In this document: piece by piece, positions 36,749 to 48,571 of the stretch
Position numbering within the stretch: the first letter of the stretch is position 1
Layout of the letters: each line of letters starts with the position of its first letter
Assembly: GCA_963970005.1 (NCBI GenBank)
Contig: CAXAMN010022695.1
Coordinates: forward strand, 1,822,172 to 1,886,171
Source: Durusdinium trenchii
Lineage: Eukaryota > Sar > Dinophyceae > Suessiales > Symbiodiniaceae
Direction: 5' to 3'
Length of the DNA: 64,000 nt
Notes under the pieces: generated by a model
What the model was told of the DNA's origin: nothing
Database searches by the model: none
What the model saw: the letters and a program-made list of their open reading frames with translations, nothing else
Translations under genes and position numbers: made by a program

Positions 36749-39700
36749 CAGTATGCAAAAAGCATGTTGGCGGACCGTACACTTGTGCCGCCGAGCTCGG
36801 AGACGTTGTCTCGGTCCGATGCTCCGAGCTCGGAGTCGCCCAGACTAAGGTCTTCACGAAAAGAAGTTGTTGGAGAAGAGCGTGGCGATCTGAAACCTGC
36901 CGAGGCGATCGAACTCGAGTGAGGCCAGAGTCATTTCTCGATCTCTGCGCGAGGAGCCCAAGCAGGCTGCAAACAGCTTTCGAAGGAGCTTGACTTCCAT
37001 CAAAAGGCTCCGATTCTTTGTTCACTTCTGAATCCGTCCTGTGGCTTTGTCACCGAGAGGGCCCAATTTCCAAGAAACCGACACATTTCAGCCACTCGAA
37101 ACTCAGAGAGCCCAGTGACTCGATATAGTTGTGCGTCTCGTAGACCAGCCGGTTCGGAAGATTGAACTGGATCCTCCGGAGACGCGAAAAGCACCGGCAC
37201 CGACGCACCGGCACCGTTCGCCGAGACCAACGCACCGCTTGGAACCCATGGGGGGGGAGGAAAGGATCGTTGGATGACACGCGTCTCGAAGCGGCTTCTA
37301 AGAAACAAAAAAGAAGACAAATCGAGTCTCGCGTGGTTATTGCAGCTCAGCTCAATGGATCTAACTGAAAACCAACTCCTCGGCAACAAACCGGAAGAAC
37401 ACAAAGCAACAAACCACTCAATAAACCATCTGGCCCACAAAAAGAAGATCTCACTGTGCTAGAAACTTGGGTCGATGGGGCTCCCAGACACTTCAGGTGC
37501 GAGGGTCTATACTTGTCGAATCCGACCATCTGCAGCTGTGAAAGAAAAGAGAAGCGCCGGAACAAATCCAAACGTTACAGGGATCTTCGAATCACTACCG
37601 CTACTGCTACTCCTCCTGCTACTCCCGCACCACTCCTACATCTTAGAACAGGATCCATTCCATCTTTGGCTTTTTAGACCTGCACATGGCTAACATGTTG
37701 GCCCATTTTTTGTGAGTGTCTTAAGAAATGAATCTCTTTGGAAGGTATCAGATCGACCCTCCAACTCATTGACATTCGCCCAGCTACGGATGGCTCTTCA
37801 CTGGTCTCAAGTCCATGCAGAAGCACAGAGCACTCACGACCTTAGGGCAGGGTTTCCCTCAACCAGCACGTGGAACAGCCGAGCCTTTTGTGTCTCTTAG
37901 ATGACCCATAGGCCTTGAGGTCTTTTTCTGTCCATCCAAGTCCAGCTTTTCCAAGAGCAGCCATTGATATTGGTTCATACTACCGTCCATGGGCCCAGGT
38001 CTCATTGGAAACGCAAAGCTCTGGGACTCTGGGACCCAAGAGTTTTCCCTTTGCTTAGAGAGTCACATCATGCACACATCATAGCTCCTTCGAGCGCCTG
38101 TTAGGGACTCACTTTGGGTGTCCCTCCTTGCAGCCGGTCTTCCCCACATGCTTTTTGGCCTGCGGTACCGTCGAAAGCATTGTGCCACAGGCCACAGGCC
38201 ACGGTCGGCCATGGTGACGTCTCTTTCGCCCCCCAAGAAAACGAGGAACTCCAAAGGAAGCCGCATCAGTTCCATTGAGATCAGATCTTTGCATCACGGG
38301 GCGGGCTGACGGGAACATCTGCGCATCACGAGGTGGCGGGACGATCAGCAAATCATTGAGCCAAGGGACGATCAGCAAATCGGGATTCACCGCCAGGATG
38401 GCATTGCCTGGTGTCGGGTCCAAGGTAGGCGTTGGTGGAAGTGTTGCTACAGTAGCCCCAGGTCTTCCGAAAGATCCTCGAACTCAATACAATAACGCTA
38501 TTCTCTTGCAGCACAGAGGGAAAGCAAGGACACAACCATCCACCATCGTTGTTCGTTCCTGCCCGCTCGGCTGCAAAGGCCCAGTCAGTGGCCGGGTTCC
38601 CGTCGCCCCAGGTCATCAAACGACCTGGCATCGGGGCAAAGGGCTGGGCATCAAAGGGCCAACCGTTTGGAGAGTATAGATATGTATCATATCTATGTTT
38701 TATCTGTATGTGTATACATACATATGTTTATATATTATACATACACACTATCCTTCTCTCGAGAGATGTCTGTTTCTGTTGGCTTTGACGTTGGATTGAG
38801 GAGATGCAATCTTTGGAAACGATCCAGCAAAGCTCTGGACCAGGATGGTTCTTCGGCTTCTACACCCCTCGGTGAGTCTGTTCCAAATGGACGCAGAAGG
38901 TGGGCGCGTTTTGTGGGCCCCACTTTATGGTCGTCTACACACGAGCGGTGGCTCAGCCAAGGTGCGTTGCCAGTGAGAAAGCGGTTGGTCGCTCGAAACG
39001 GGTCTCTTCAGACAGCGGGCTCGGCGGGCTCGGTGCTACGACATCACGCTGCGTGACTCATGCGTGGCTCACGACATGCAGGATGCCTTCAACGAAAACG
39101 AAGAATCTTCTGGAGAGCTGTTGGATTGAGGTCCGAAGCGAGTTTCAACGGAAGCTCCGAAGCCCCCCAAGCAGATGTCATGTGCCTGGGATGTCATGTG
39201 GCTCGTTGCGGATGTCGAAGGCAACCACCAGGCTATTGTCCCTAAGCGAGACAAGTTGGAAGGCAAGCTTGGTGACTGGGGATTTGGCCAGTTCTTCATG
39301 AATCATCATAAAAGTCTGCAACTCCATCCACACAGAGAGAAAAAAATGTGCTTTTGGGCAGAAGTGGGGGGGTCAGATTGGTTCAGTCCTCCTGACAATT
39401 TCTAGGGTTATATAATCTTCTGAGAACGTGTAGCCCATGTTTCAACCTGCGCCACTTCGCATCTGGCTCTAGCTACCCTTGCTGCAAGTCTAACTGACCA
39501 CTATGAGCCACCCTTGTCTAGACCATAGACCTTCAGGAAACCTGAGATTTCACGTCAACTGCCGCAACACACACTAGTGCTTTTGAAGGGGCCGAAAGCG
39601 CCGGGTCATGTCCAGAAGGCTCTCCATCCACTTCTCCTTGGATCGGGTCGTGGCTTCAGTGGTTTCCCCTCATCCCACCAGAAAACGACCTGCCAGGCAT

Positions 39701-42700
39701 GGGAATTCCGCAAAAAATAACGGAAGACAGTGGAGCATGCGGCCTTTTCTACCTTTGACCTCGTAATTTGCAGCTAGTGACTTCAAGGGATCCTTGGATT
39801 TGCAAAGCAAAAAAATGCAAACCCAAGGGAATGTTCGGAACGTTCGCTTTCGCCTCTTCTTGCAACACGACTCACGACGGAACTCAGAACTGTCCTCTGG
39901 AAAGCGCTCCGTGTACCAGAAGCCTTCTTCTTGCAGCACATTGCAGCACCAGCCTCAGCCGAAACGCAGCCAACCAGTCTCACATGCCTGGCTGAAATGT
40001 CGCTGTCACCCAAACTCTTAAAACATGTCCAGGTGGGCGCTCTTATGTCGCCCAGGTCGATTCAAGGTTCACTACTTCGTACCACTCAGTAAAACCTGGA
40101 AAGAAGCAGTCCATGGACAAAAGAATTCGGAAATCTGGATTTCCTTCTGGCAGATTTTGTTGGCAGCGTGTGAAGGGTATAAAAAAGTGGTGCTCTTCTC
40201 TGTTTTGGGCAGATCCATCAGGCGCCAGGGATCACTTCAGGCCCACAAATCACTATAGGAAAAGATCACAAAAATATCCAACGTCTAGCCTGACAAAGAC
40301 CTGTTAAAGGCCCATCCGATGGATGTAGCAGTAGCAGTAGCAGTAGCAGTAGCAGCAGGAGGAGGAGTAGCAGTAGCAGGAGGAGTAGGAGTAGGAGTAG
40401 CAGCAGGAGGAGGAGTAGCAGTAGCAGGAGGAGGAGGAGTAGGAGTAGGAGTAGGAGTAGTAGTAGCAGCAGCAGTAGTAGTAGTAGTAATTGTAGTTCT
40501 GGTATATACAGTAGTCACGAGAAGGTCGGGGCCAGCCGGCCGTGGATGATTGAGACCGGCCGTGGGGTTGGCGTGACACAATGCACCGAACCTCTGAAAC
40601 TTCTGCAGTGCAAACTTCTCGGTGTGACACCGACCCACGACAACTCTGCCAAGGTGCCAGATCTGGAGATGTGGTTGTTCAAAATGACCTTAAACATCGG
40701 ACAGTCTGAGGATCGAACAGCGAAGATATGGCCACCCACTGGCACCGGGATACATACCGACCGGTTGACCTACCGGTAGGGGTCCAACTCGCAGGTCGCG
40801 GTTTTTTTGGAGCTCCAGGTGTTCACACTGATGTGAGCGCCGATCGTGGGATCCATAACATGAGGAGAGAGAAATGCCTGGTTGTCTGGCTCTCTGGAAA
40901 AGTCGAGAGATGCATAGAGCTGCCAAACAGCACTGAGGAGAACTTTCAAGAGAATACAGGACTGAGGTCATGCTTGCATGACTAAGAATTCTGCTTCTTC
41001 TTTGCTTCAGCTACCCAACATCTACAAAGCCAAACATGCCTTGAAGAGTCCTTTCTCAAACACAGGCCCCAGAGAAAGAAAAAAACAGAACAACAGGCTG
41101 AGGGTAGCCTTCGACCACGCGACAAGCGTCGCCTGGTCCGATTTTGGGGGATGAGGTGGGGAGTAGCTGCTCGGCGCACCAGGTGCCTCGGTTGCACCAG
41201 TTGCACCGGTGCTGGGCCACCTCACCATCAGCCCCTGATCCGTCAACGCCTGTGCGAGAGAAACGAAGGATTGGGATTCAAGAGCAATCTGATTAGTACC
41301 TAGAAGTTTGGTCAAGAATGTAGCCCTCTGGCAAACGTGGGCAACTGATACAGCATCTGCAGAGAGGTTTGGAAGAGTCGGTCTTTATTGTCCCGAGTCA
41401 GCGGGCCATGTTGTTTGGAGTTTTGGGATGTGTGTGTGTGTGTGTTTTTGCGGTTTTTGCGGAACACCAAAAATCATCCGACCAAACTGTGTAGCTTCGT
41501 AGCTCCCCCCCAAGAGTTGGGAATACCTCCAAGAGTGGGAGTCCTCCCAGGATCCTTTGGGGTTCGCCGTCCAAATGTGTCCAACGCCTCCTTCAGACCT
41601 TCGTTGAAACCTCAAACCCTACAGCGAACTGGAAAAAGCGTCTCAAGACGAGAGGACAAAGATATCTTCGTGCTTTCCCTGGTGTGTAAAACGAGCATGT
41701 CAAAATATGTCGAAGGCGAAGCGCTTAGAGTGCCTGCACCGTCTGGTCAAAGATTTCCATGAACCGCTTGCCCTTCAAGGCAGGGTTGGCAGCCACATCT
41801 TCATCCTGGGGATGCAGCCATGCGACTTTAAGAAGGTCTGCTGTATTGACTAAATACGTTGCTGCAGGTCGCCAATACGCTTCAGTGGCGCCCCACACTT
41901 GACCCTTCACCCAAAACCTCGTTCAACTCAAACTCAACGAGGCTGGGGTCGCCCTCCTTCACCAGCGGATTCAACAGGTGATTCTCCTGGCCAGGGCGTT
42001 TCGGAGGATTCTTCAGTTCTTTCTACATTTGTCTTGAAACCACCCACAACTTCGCGGATTTCTTTTTTTTTTTCCTCCGTCTTTCTGACCCTGGGGAAGC
42101 CAACATTTGGAGAAGGCGTGGATTGGTCGCACGGAAAACACCTGACCCACGCAGGGCGCCGGGCTGTTGAGCTCTCCGAAGCTGCCGAGCTGAGGCGCCC
42201 CACGGTGGAATAGCAGAGCCGCACACAGTTGAAACCCAGGATGGAGATCCGTGCTGCGAGGTTCGTGAGGTTCTGCCGGCGGAGGGAAGGTGTTGGGACT
42301 TCAACAAGAGGGAGTGCGCTGATTTGGGCACCTGGGAAAAGGAGTGATATCTGCTTGCTTCAAGAAAAGCAGCTTGCCTTCAGTTCCAAGAGACTAGCAT
42401 TTTGAGATATTTTGAGAAGCTATTGTAGAACCAGAGTGCCTTTGAAAGTCTTCCATTGCAAACTCGTCTTCTGTTGCATTTCCGTGTTGATCCCTGCCTG
42501 CACTTCCAGACCACCCACTACTCCAGGCAGGGAGTAGGCTCCTCCAGGCCAGTGTTTCAACCAGATGGAGATTCCCAGACTCGTCGATGCCCCCTTTCTT
42601 CACTGGGCTCCCAATCCAGACCCAAGGACCCCACATCAAACAACCATCAACCTCGTTCGAAGGACGAGAAGGGCCTTCTCAAAGCTTGTGAATGAAACAG

Positions 42701-43262
42701 AAGCTTCGAACCTCATTCGCTGTAAAACAGCAGAATGAGAACCTCCAGCTCCATGGTTCGTTGCGAGTTCGGCTTCACGGTCGTTTTCGAAGCGGTGGCG
42801 GATCGGACGTGGGAAACCAGCAGAGCTCGGCCAGACGCCGACGCGCTTGGCCAAAAGAAAAGACGCACTGCAAGCTTTTCGCACCGAGTGCTGCAGCTTT
42901 TCTATCACCTGATATGAGTTTCATGACTCCTCTATTGATATTGATATTTGCATACTGCATGCATATTATAGTGATGCTTGGGTTAGAACACACACACACA
43001 CACACAAACCCAAAAAGACACTTTGTGCACACCTATTGCCAGACTGCAACTCTTGCCCCATGGTGACCACTCTTCGCTTCTTTGTTTTGGATTCTGCATC
43101 AGGCCCTCTGAACAGCACCTCTCCTGCCCAGTTGATGCAGGCCCACTTCACCTCAGACCGAGATCATAGTGCAAGCTAAGGATACAAGCATTGCAGCATA
43201 GGTGCTTGCTGGCATTATGACATATAAAGACAAGAATGGGTCTATCCCACTACCTGTAACAG

Positions 43263-43309
<47 letters not shown>

Positions 43310-44099
43310 GTTAATAAAGGCCGTTAATAAAGGCCTTTCTTTAAAATAGAAAAAAAACGTTTGCAAACTGTTACCGGTATTAGGACAGACCCAAAATAAT
43401 GGTCAATCCACCCCCCTATCCACCTTTTGAGCCAATTGATTCAGTGCAGGTAAGGCCAACGCACACCAATCTAAATAGCACAACCTTTGGTTGTCCACTC
43501 TATGTGCCAAACCAAGATCACACACCCTAACATTGCATGCAACCATCAAATGTTGGCAACAATTGAACTGTAAAACTTGCAGTGCAACCTGAGTATTGCA
43601 GGTTTCTTCAATCAGCATGTTCTGTTAGTATTGTCAAAAGTACTTCTGCTTTCCTGAGGACCAGGCCCTCTCATTGTCTGTGTTGACTATGTAACGTCCT
43701 GGCAAGTTTCGCAGGTGGTCAAAGCATCATGAGCTGATCACGTCAATGAGGTTGAGATGTCCACAAAGCTTGGAGATACAAAGCCCCAACATTAGATGTT
43801 GCCCCGCTCAGAACTGTGGCCCTTTTTTCTAATAGGTTGGAGGCTATCGCTATTAGGTTGGAGGCCATCGCTACTAGGTTGGAGGCCATTTCTATTTGTT
43901 TCCTTTTGCCATTAGGTTCGAGGCCATTGCTACTTGTATCCACCCGGAACACATCCATCAAGCACCCGCTTCCACCTCGTGTGTGCAGCGGCAGCTTCCG
44001 CCGGTCCACCAGGGTGGCAGCGTTGCGGGCGCGTGGCCCCAAAATGGGCTGAGTGCCAGCAGCAAGGCCCAGCACAAGCAGCCCCAAGTTCCATCTCAT
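36749..44099 (-). CDS. Secreted glycoside hydrolase family 5 gene, N-terminal and central exons
   Basis: Seen: exons 44099-43976 (Met, signal peptide MRWNLGLLVLGLAAG, ends LPLHTR), 43698-43667 (RYIVNTDNER), 43151-43119 (VKWACINWAGE), 42272-42204 (ISILGFNCVRLCYST), 41805-41734 (DVAANPALKGKRFMEIF), 41249-41226 (ALTDQGLM), 40688-40658 (VILNNHISRS), 39953-39895 (GWCCNVLQEEGFWYTERF), 39636-39593 (EKWMESLLDMTRRF), 39241-39186 (VVAFDIRNEPHDIP), 38624-38559 (MTWGDGNPATDWAF), 38407-38370 (NAILAVNPDLLI), 37840-37788 (LCFCMDLRPVKSH), 37173-37112 (NRLVYETHNYIES) and 36896-36749. Nearly every junction agrees in phase; donors are a mix of GT, GC and GA. Known: FDIRNEP contains the GH5 acid/base Glu, and HNY is an active-site motif. 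Inference: a secreted polysaccharide hydrolase, probably beta-1,4- or beta-1,3-glucan-acting. One small exon is probably missing between 43119 and 42272. The last exon adds a polar 48-residue stretch not typical of the family. Confidence 0.85.
40316..40497. repeat. Trinucleotide microsatellite (AGC/AGG/AGT types)
   Basis: GTAGCAGTAGCAGGAGGAG-type runs. They lie in a GH5 intron between the exons at 40658 and 39953. Confidence 0.95.
43263..43312. repeat. GAT trinucleotide microsatellite
   Basis: About 16 tandem GAT units in a GH5 intron. Confidence 0.95.
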
Positions 44100-46544
44100 T
44101 GCGGGCGTTGACCCTGCAAGTTGCACCCACCCTGATGCGTCATGTTGTTGTTGGCAAGTGTTTGTTGTTTTCGGCGAAGCTTTCGTCATTGAGTCATCAG
44201 GAACTCATGCAGAAGAATTTCCTGGCAGGATCTCTGCTGGATCGAAGGACTCATGCGCTCTTCTGAGTTAAGATCCATTGAACAACAACTAGGGCCCTAG
44301 GGACGTGAATGAAAACACCCATGGTTGGGGGCGCTTAGGTTCGAGAAAGATTCCACTTGAACTTGAACACCTATGGCTATGGGCTGTTGCCAAGCAATGA
44401 TCAGCCATAGTCTCAAGAGGCAGTGGTTCGGAGTGAGGAAGAATGAAGAGGTACAAATCTCGAGTGGCTTGGACAAGCGACAGAACAAACGTCTGCAAAC
44501 ATCGTCGCTGGACAAGGCATCAGGTTCCAAACTTCAAGACGTGCAGCGCTCAAACGCACAGAGCTCAGGGCCCCAACACTTCCTTCAGCCTTTTCTAAGC
44601 CAGGCTCGCCATAGCACGTTTTGCGGCGCTCAGCACTGAGGTGCTCCTAAATCGGCTGAGTGCCAGCAACAAGGCCCAGCACAAGCAGCCCCAAGTTCCA
44701 TCTCATTGCAGGCGTCTACTCCAAGAGGACAGGGTTTGGCAGCGCCAGAGGACAGCAGGAGTACACCAGCAAGAGAAGGACACAGGCTTCGTCAGCGCGG
44801 CCAAGCAATGGCAAAGGGTGTCTAGGTGAATGAAAGCAGCCTGTGGGGGCCCTTCATTCGACAAACTAATTGAAACTTAGTCAGATGTCATCCTTGAAGG
44901 GCGAGTCCATCATGAACGAGCCCGCAAATATGATATGCAAGGAGCTCAACTCAACCCATGAAGCTTGTCCTCAGTGAAGCTTCGTGCGTGTGTCTGCAGT
45001 GGCCCTCATATCCAAAAAACAAACGAGCCATGCTCTGAGGATTGTTTGTGCATGGTCATGTGGTGGCAGTGCAAGTGAAATGTGAGTCTCTTATGAAAGT
45101 CTTATGATCTCGAAACTGATAGATTCACGTGATTCCCTTTCCAACATGTATTGAAATTATTGAACGTACTTGCTTTGGGAACCGCTACAAGAGCAGTGAA
45201 CCATGATTTTTTGGTGCACTTGTGGTCATAGTGGAACATTCACTCCTCCCATTCCGCCAGTGCCAAGGTAGCTCGTGATCGTGACTGTGGAGGTGAAGAC
45301 GGAAAGTTCACAGGAGGAACTCCAGGCTCTCACTAAAACCTGAAATGGACACTCCAGACAACCCTTCGGATGACACTCTGTGGTGCAACCACTCTGACCG
45401 GTGTTCTTGTCGCATCTTTAGCATCAACTCTCGCATTCAATTGGTCCACCCTGGCCCTCAAGGCGGTGACTTCTCTTGTCAACGCGTCCGACTGGGACAA
45501 CGGCAGCTTGTATAGCAACTGTCACGACAGAGAGATACAGAGACAGAGACAGAGCATATCCTCTCAGATCTGACGCCTGACACTTGACACCCAAAAAATC
45601 ACACCTAGACTGGACTCCGCTAGACCTGTCGATCCATCTCCGAAAGGCAGGGTTCTTGGTGTGGAGGTCGAATACCAGAATACGGAGACTCCCCAAACAA
45701 GATGCGCTTCGCTTCTCTTTGGCCGGTGAGGTGATGGGACGTTTTCTGAGGTGATGGAACGTTAGCGCAAAATCAGACAGACACCGTCAGACACGTTGTA
45801 GATGGGTTTTACGATGGATCTTTGCTGGAACAAGTTGGAACTAGTCACTTTTTGTAGCAGCCTCTCCGAACTGACTGTATTGTTGGTCAGGTGCTTTTCT
45901 CATTGCCAAACGTAGAAAACATGATCCCAGACCTACCAGGCTGGATCACATTTCCGACTCACCATTGTTGGTCCACAGACCCGTTACTGATGCCAAGCCA
46001 CACCGGTGCATTCACCCTTTTTCACCAGATCTTAGTTCCATGCTCACATGAACACATGGTGGGGCTGGCGTGTAATCATTTGGCAAAGGCAATCCAGCAT
46101 TCGAATGGTGGAGCAGGATGTGTACCTTTGACACAAAGAACCATATTGATGTGCTCTGCATTTTCGAGAGCAAGTTCGCGTCGTTCCAACCTCTTCCTCA
46201 ACAAAGAAACAAATCAACAGACGTCGACTGGCATCCACAGAAATTTGGAGGTGTTTATGGCTTCTTGGAGTGTATCTTCGGTGTTCAAGGTTCTTTGTTG
46301 ATAGAACATGTTTTGCCTTGTTTGCTTGAAATATATTCAAAACGTGTGGACTCAACTGCCTTCCTCACGCGTGCCCGCTGCGTAAAAGCGTTTATGCGCT
46401 TGAGAAATTGAAGTGTTCTGCAACATTGAGGTGACCAACTCCCTCAACTTCCGAAGGGGGTCGAGTCTTTACTTTCAGCCTCGATCGCCTGCCAATCCCA
46501 AGGCGCCTTTCTGTGACCATCTCTGGAAGAGTGTCACGGCCAAC
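44100..46544. other. Intergenic stretch upstream of the GH5 start
   Basis: Contains the duplicated signal-peptide exon (separate entry). A minus-strand open segment near 45500-45360 has a heptad-like pattern (ALTREVTALRARVDQLNARV) that could be a coiled-coil exon, but splice sites are not clear. No promoter could be recognised; dinoflagellate genes lack a standard TATA box. Confidence 0.35.
44649..44706 (-). pseudogene. Duplicated copy of the GH5 signal-peptide exon
   Basis: The minus strand reads MRWNLGLLVLGLVAGTQPI and then TAG. This matches the first GH5 exon at 44099 over the start codon, the whole hydrophobic core and a few bases upstream, with one Ala-to-Val change. Similarity stops where GH5 continues ILGPR, and the copy meets a stop. 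It lies about 600 bases upstream of the real exon in the same orientation. It could be a dead tandem duplicate or the first exon of a relative whose remainder is lost. Confidence 0.75.
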
Positions 46545-47210
46545 AAACTTATTGTAGACAGTTTTGTTGCATGATTTAAACTGCCAAAAGCTGTGGTTCG
46601 TAGACGGTTTTGCTGCATGATTTTATCTGCCAAACCTTAGTTTTGCAGACCTTTTGTTGGATTACTTCACCTGCCAAAAGCTTTGGTTGGTGGACGTTTT
46701 TGCTGCATGACCTGCCAAAAGCTTTGGTTCGTAGACCGTTTTGCTGCATGACTTCAACTGCCGAACGACTGAAACTGCCAAAAGTTTTGGTTCGTTGACT
46801 GTTTTGCTGCATGACCTCAACTGCCAAGAGCTTTGTTTCGTAGACGGTCTTGTTGCATGGTTTCAGCTGCCAAAAGCTTTGGTTCGGAGACCGCTTTGCT
46901 GCATGGTTTTGGCAGCCAAACACAAAACCGTTTTGTTGCATGACTTTATCTGCCAATACCTCAGTTTTGTGGACCTTTTGGTTGGATTACTTTACCTGCC
47001 AAAAGCTTTGGTTGGTTGACGGTTTTGCTGCATGACCTTGACTGCCAAAAGTTTTGCTTTGTGGACTTGTGCTGCATGATTTCAACTGCCAAAATCTTTG
47101 CTTGGTGGATTGCCGCATGAATTAACTGCCAAAAAACGGATTTTGTTCGCTGACTGTGTGACTTCAACTGCCAAAACCATTTTTTTGGTGACAAAATTCC
47201 AGGGAAGGTT
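46545..47210. repeat. 46-bp tandem repeat, about 14 degenerate copies
   Basis: The unit contains CTGCCAAAAGCTTTGGTTCG and TTTTGCTGCATGA. Copies differ by substitutions and short length changes (44-57 bases). Minus-strand frames read MQQN...KLLAVE repeats but are not supported as a gene. Confidence 0.85.
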
Positions 47211-47501
47211 TTGGCAACTAAGACTGTCCAAAGAATTGATTTTTTCAAAAATGTTTGGGAACAATTCCCAACAACATTGCCAACGAAGAATGCAGTCCAA
47301 CAAACTGACAACTGGCCTCGATCAATTTTTTGTTTGACAGCTGCTTTTGAACAGACCTGCAAATTTTGGCAAGCCAAACTCCAAGCAATGCTTCTCAGCA
47401 AAGAAGTGGAGAAAGTTCACACTGTTCTGTGGCGCTCCGACAAGTTTTTCCCCACATCTCTGTGTGGGGTTCTAGTTTTTTGGCTGCCATCCCGCCCGAC
47501 T

Positions 47502-47700
47502 CCGCCCGCCCGTCCTTCCTTCCTTCCCTCCGTCCTTCCCTCCGTCCACTCACTCACTCCACTCACTCACTCACTCACTCACTCACCTCACTCACTCACC
47601 CCACTCACCTCACTCAACTCACTCACTCACCTCACTCACCTCACTCACCTCACTCCCCTCACTGACTCACTCACTCACTCACTCCACTCACATCATCCTC
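47502..47700. repeat. CACT tetranucleotide microsatellite
   Basis: Runs of CACTCACTC with CCTT and CCACTC interruptions. Confidence 0.9.
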
Positions 47701-47810
47701 TTATCCGCCTCTTCACTTATCCGCCTCTTCCCCTCTCCCACTCATATCATCTCAACAGATCACCATCCTCATCCTCTTCACCTTTCCCACTCATATCATC
47801 TCAACATTCC

Positions 47811-48030
47811 GCGTGGCAGGCGCAGTACCCAAGCCTCTAGAAGGGGCTGCGGCGCGCGTTGCCGCCGCTGGTGCCGCTTGCTGTCTTCCTCGTGGCAGGC
47901 GCAGTATCCAGAGCCTCCAGAAGGGGCTGCGGCGCGCGTTGTCGCCGGTGGTGCCGCTGGCACGCGGAAGGCGCAGTACCCAGAGCCTCACAGAAGGGGC
48001 TGCGGCGCTCGTTGTCGCCGCTGGTGCCGC
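47811..48030. repeat. GC-rich tandem repeat of 70-79 bp, three copies
   Basis: Each unit has GGCAGGCGCAGTA, AGAAGGGGCTGCGGCGC and GTTGTCGCCGCTGGTGCCGC. The last unit ends at the T9 of element copy T1. It is strikingly more GC-rich than its surroundings. Confidence 0.85.
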
Positions 48031-48571
48031 TTTTTTTTTCCACGAGTGCGGACGCCGTGTGGGCGGAGTGCCCAGGTCATCATTGAAGGGGAAGGAAACA
48101 CAACATGATGAGGGGGAAAAGAACACAAGCAACCCCAAAACCAAGCAAAACCCACCAAACCAAAACAAGCACCAAACCCCAAAAAACCACCACAACCACC
48201 ACGGCCAGAAGCCGATTCCCCCTCATCAAAACGTGTTTCCTCTGTACTAGGGTGAGACAAATGCAAAAAGGCAAAGGCTGGCTGCTAACTAACTATGGGC
48301 CTGAATTCACTACGAAAGTCGATTGGCATGGTCAGCACAAAAGGGAGTGCAGCGGGGCTTATCAAAGGGGCCACGCCCCTCCCACAAAACAGTGACCAAG
48401 AGGGCCACTGCTTCGAGCGGCGAAAGTGAAGATCGGGTGCTTTACAAGAGCTGCATTGTTTGTTGCCAGCTAGTCTGATCCTTGTCCAGGGGAATCAGTT
48501 GTTGCTCTGCTTAACAAGCCGTGGAAAAGGCCCATCTCGTGGCACAACCCTTTCAATTGATTGCACGACAG
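48031..48571 (-). mobile_element. A-tailed element copy T1 (hairpin plus partial spacer)
   Basis: In minus-strand sense this copy ends in A9 (T9 at 48031-48039), preceded by the conserved CTCGTGG end and the long hairpin. The hairpin arms are 48094-48100 with 48107-48118 and 48216-48227 with 48234-48240. Its 5' edge lies inside the spacer sequence at about 48571, exactly where the A8 of the next copy begins. It has no protein genes. Its 3' side abuts a GC-rich tandem repeat. Confidence 0.7.

Noticed and set aside
37850..37900. VLVEGNP on the minus strand as the GH5 VEG motif
   Set aside because: The segment lies just upstream of a better exon (37840-37788, LCFCMDLRP) whose acceptor and phase fit both neighbours; the VEG match is in another frame and runs into a stop.
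46576..47401. Minus-strand frames with MQQN and LLAVE repeats
   Set aside because: A 46-bp tandem repeat with uneven unit lengths and frame changes; no splice signals or family.
47813..48250. GC-rich frames of 130-145 codons on both strands
   Set aside because: They run from a tandem repeat into the element 3' end; composition and lack of conservation in other copies argue against coding.
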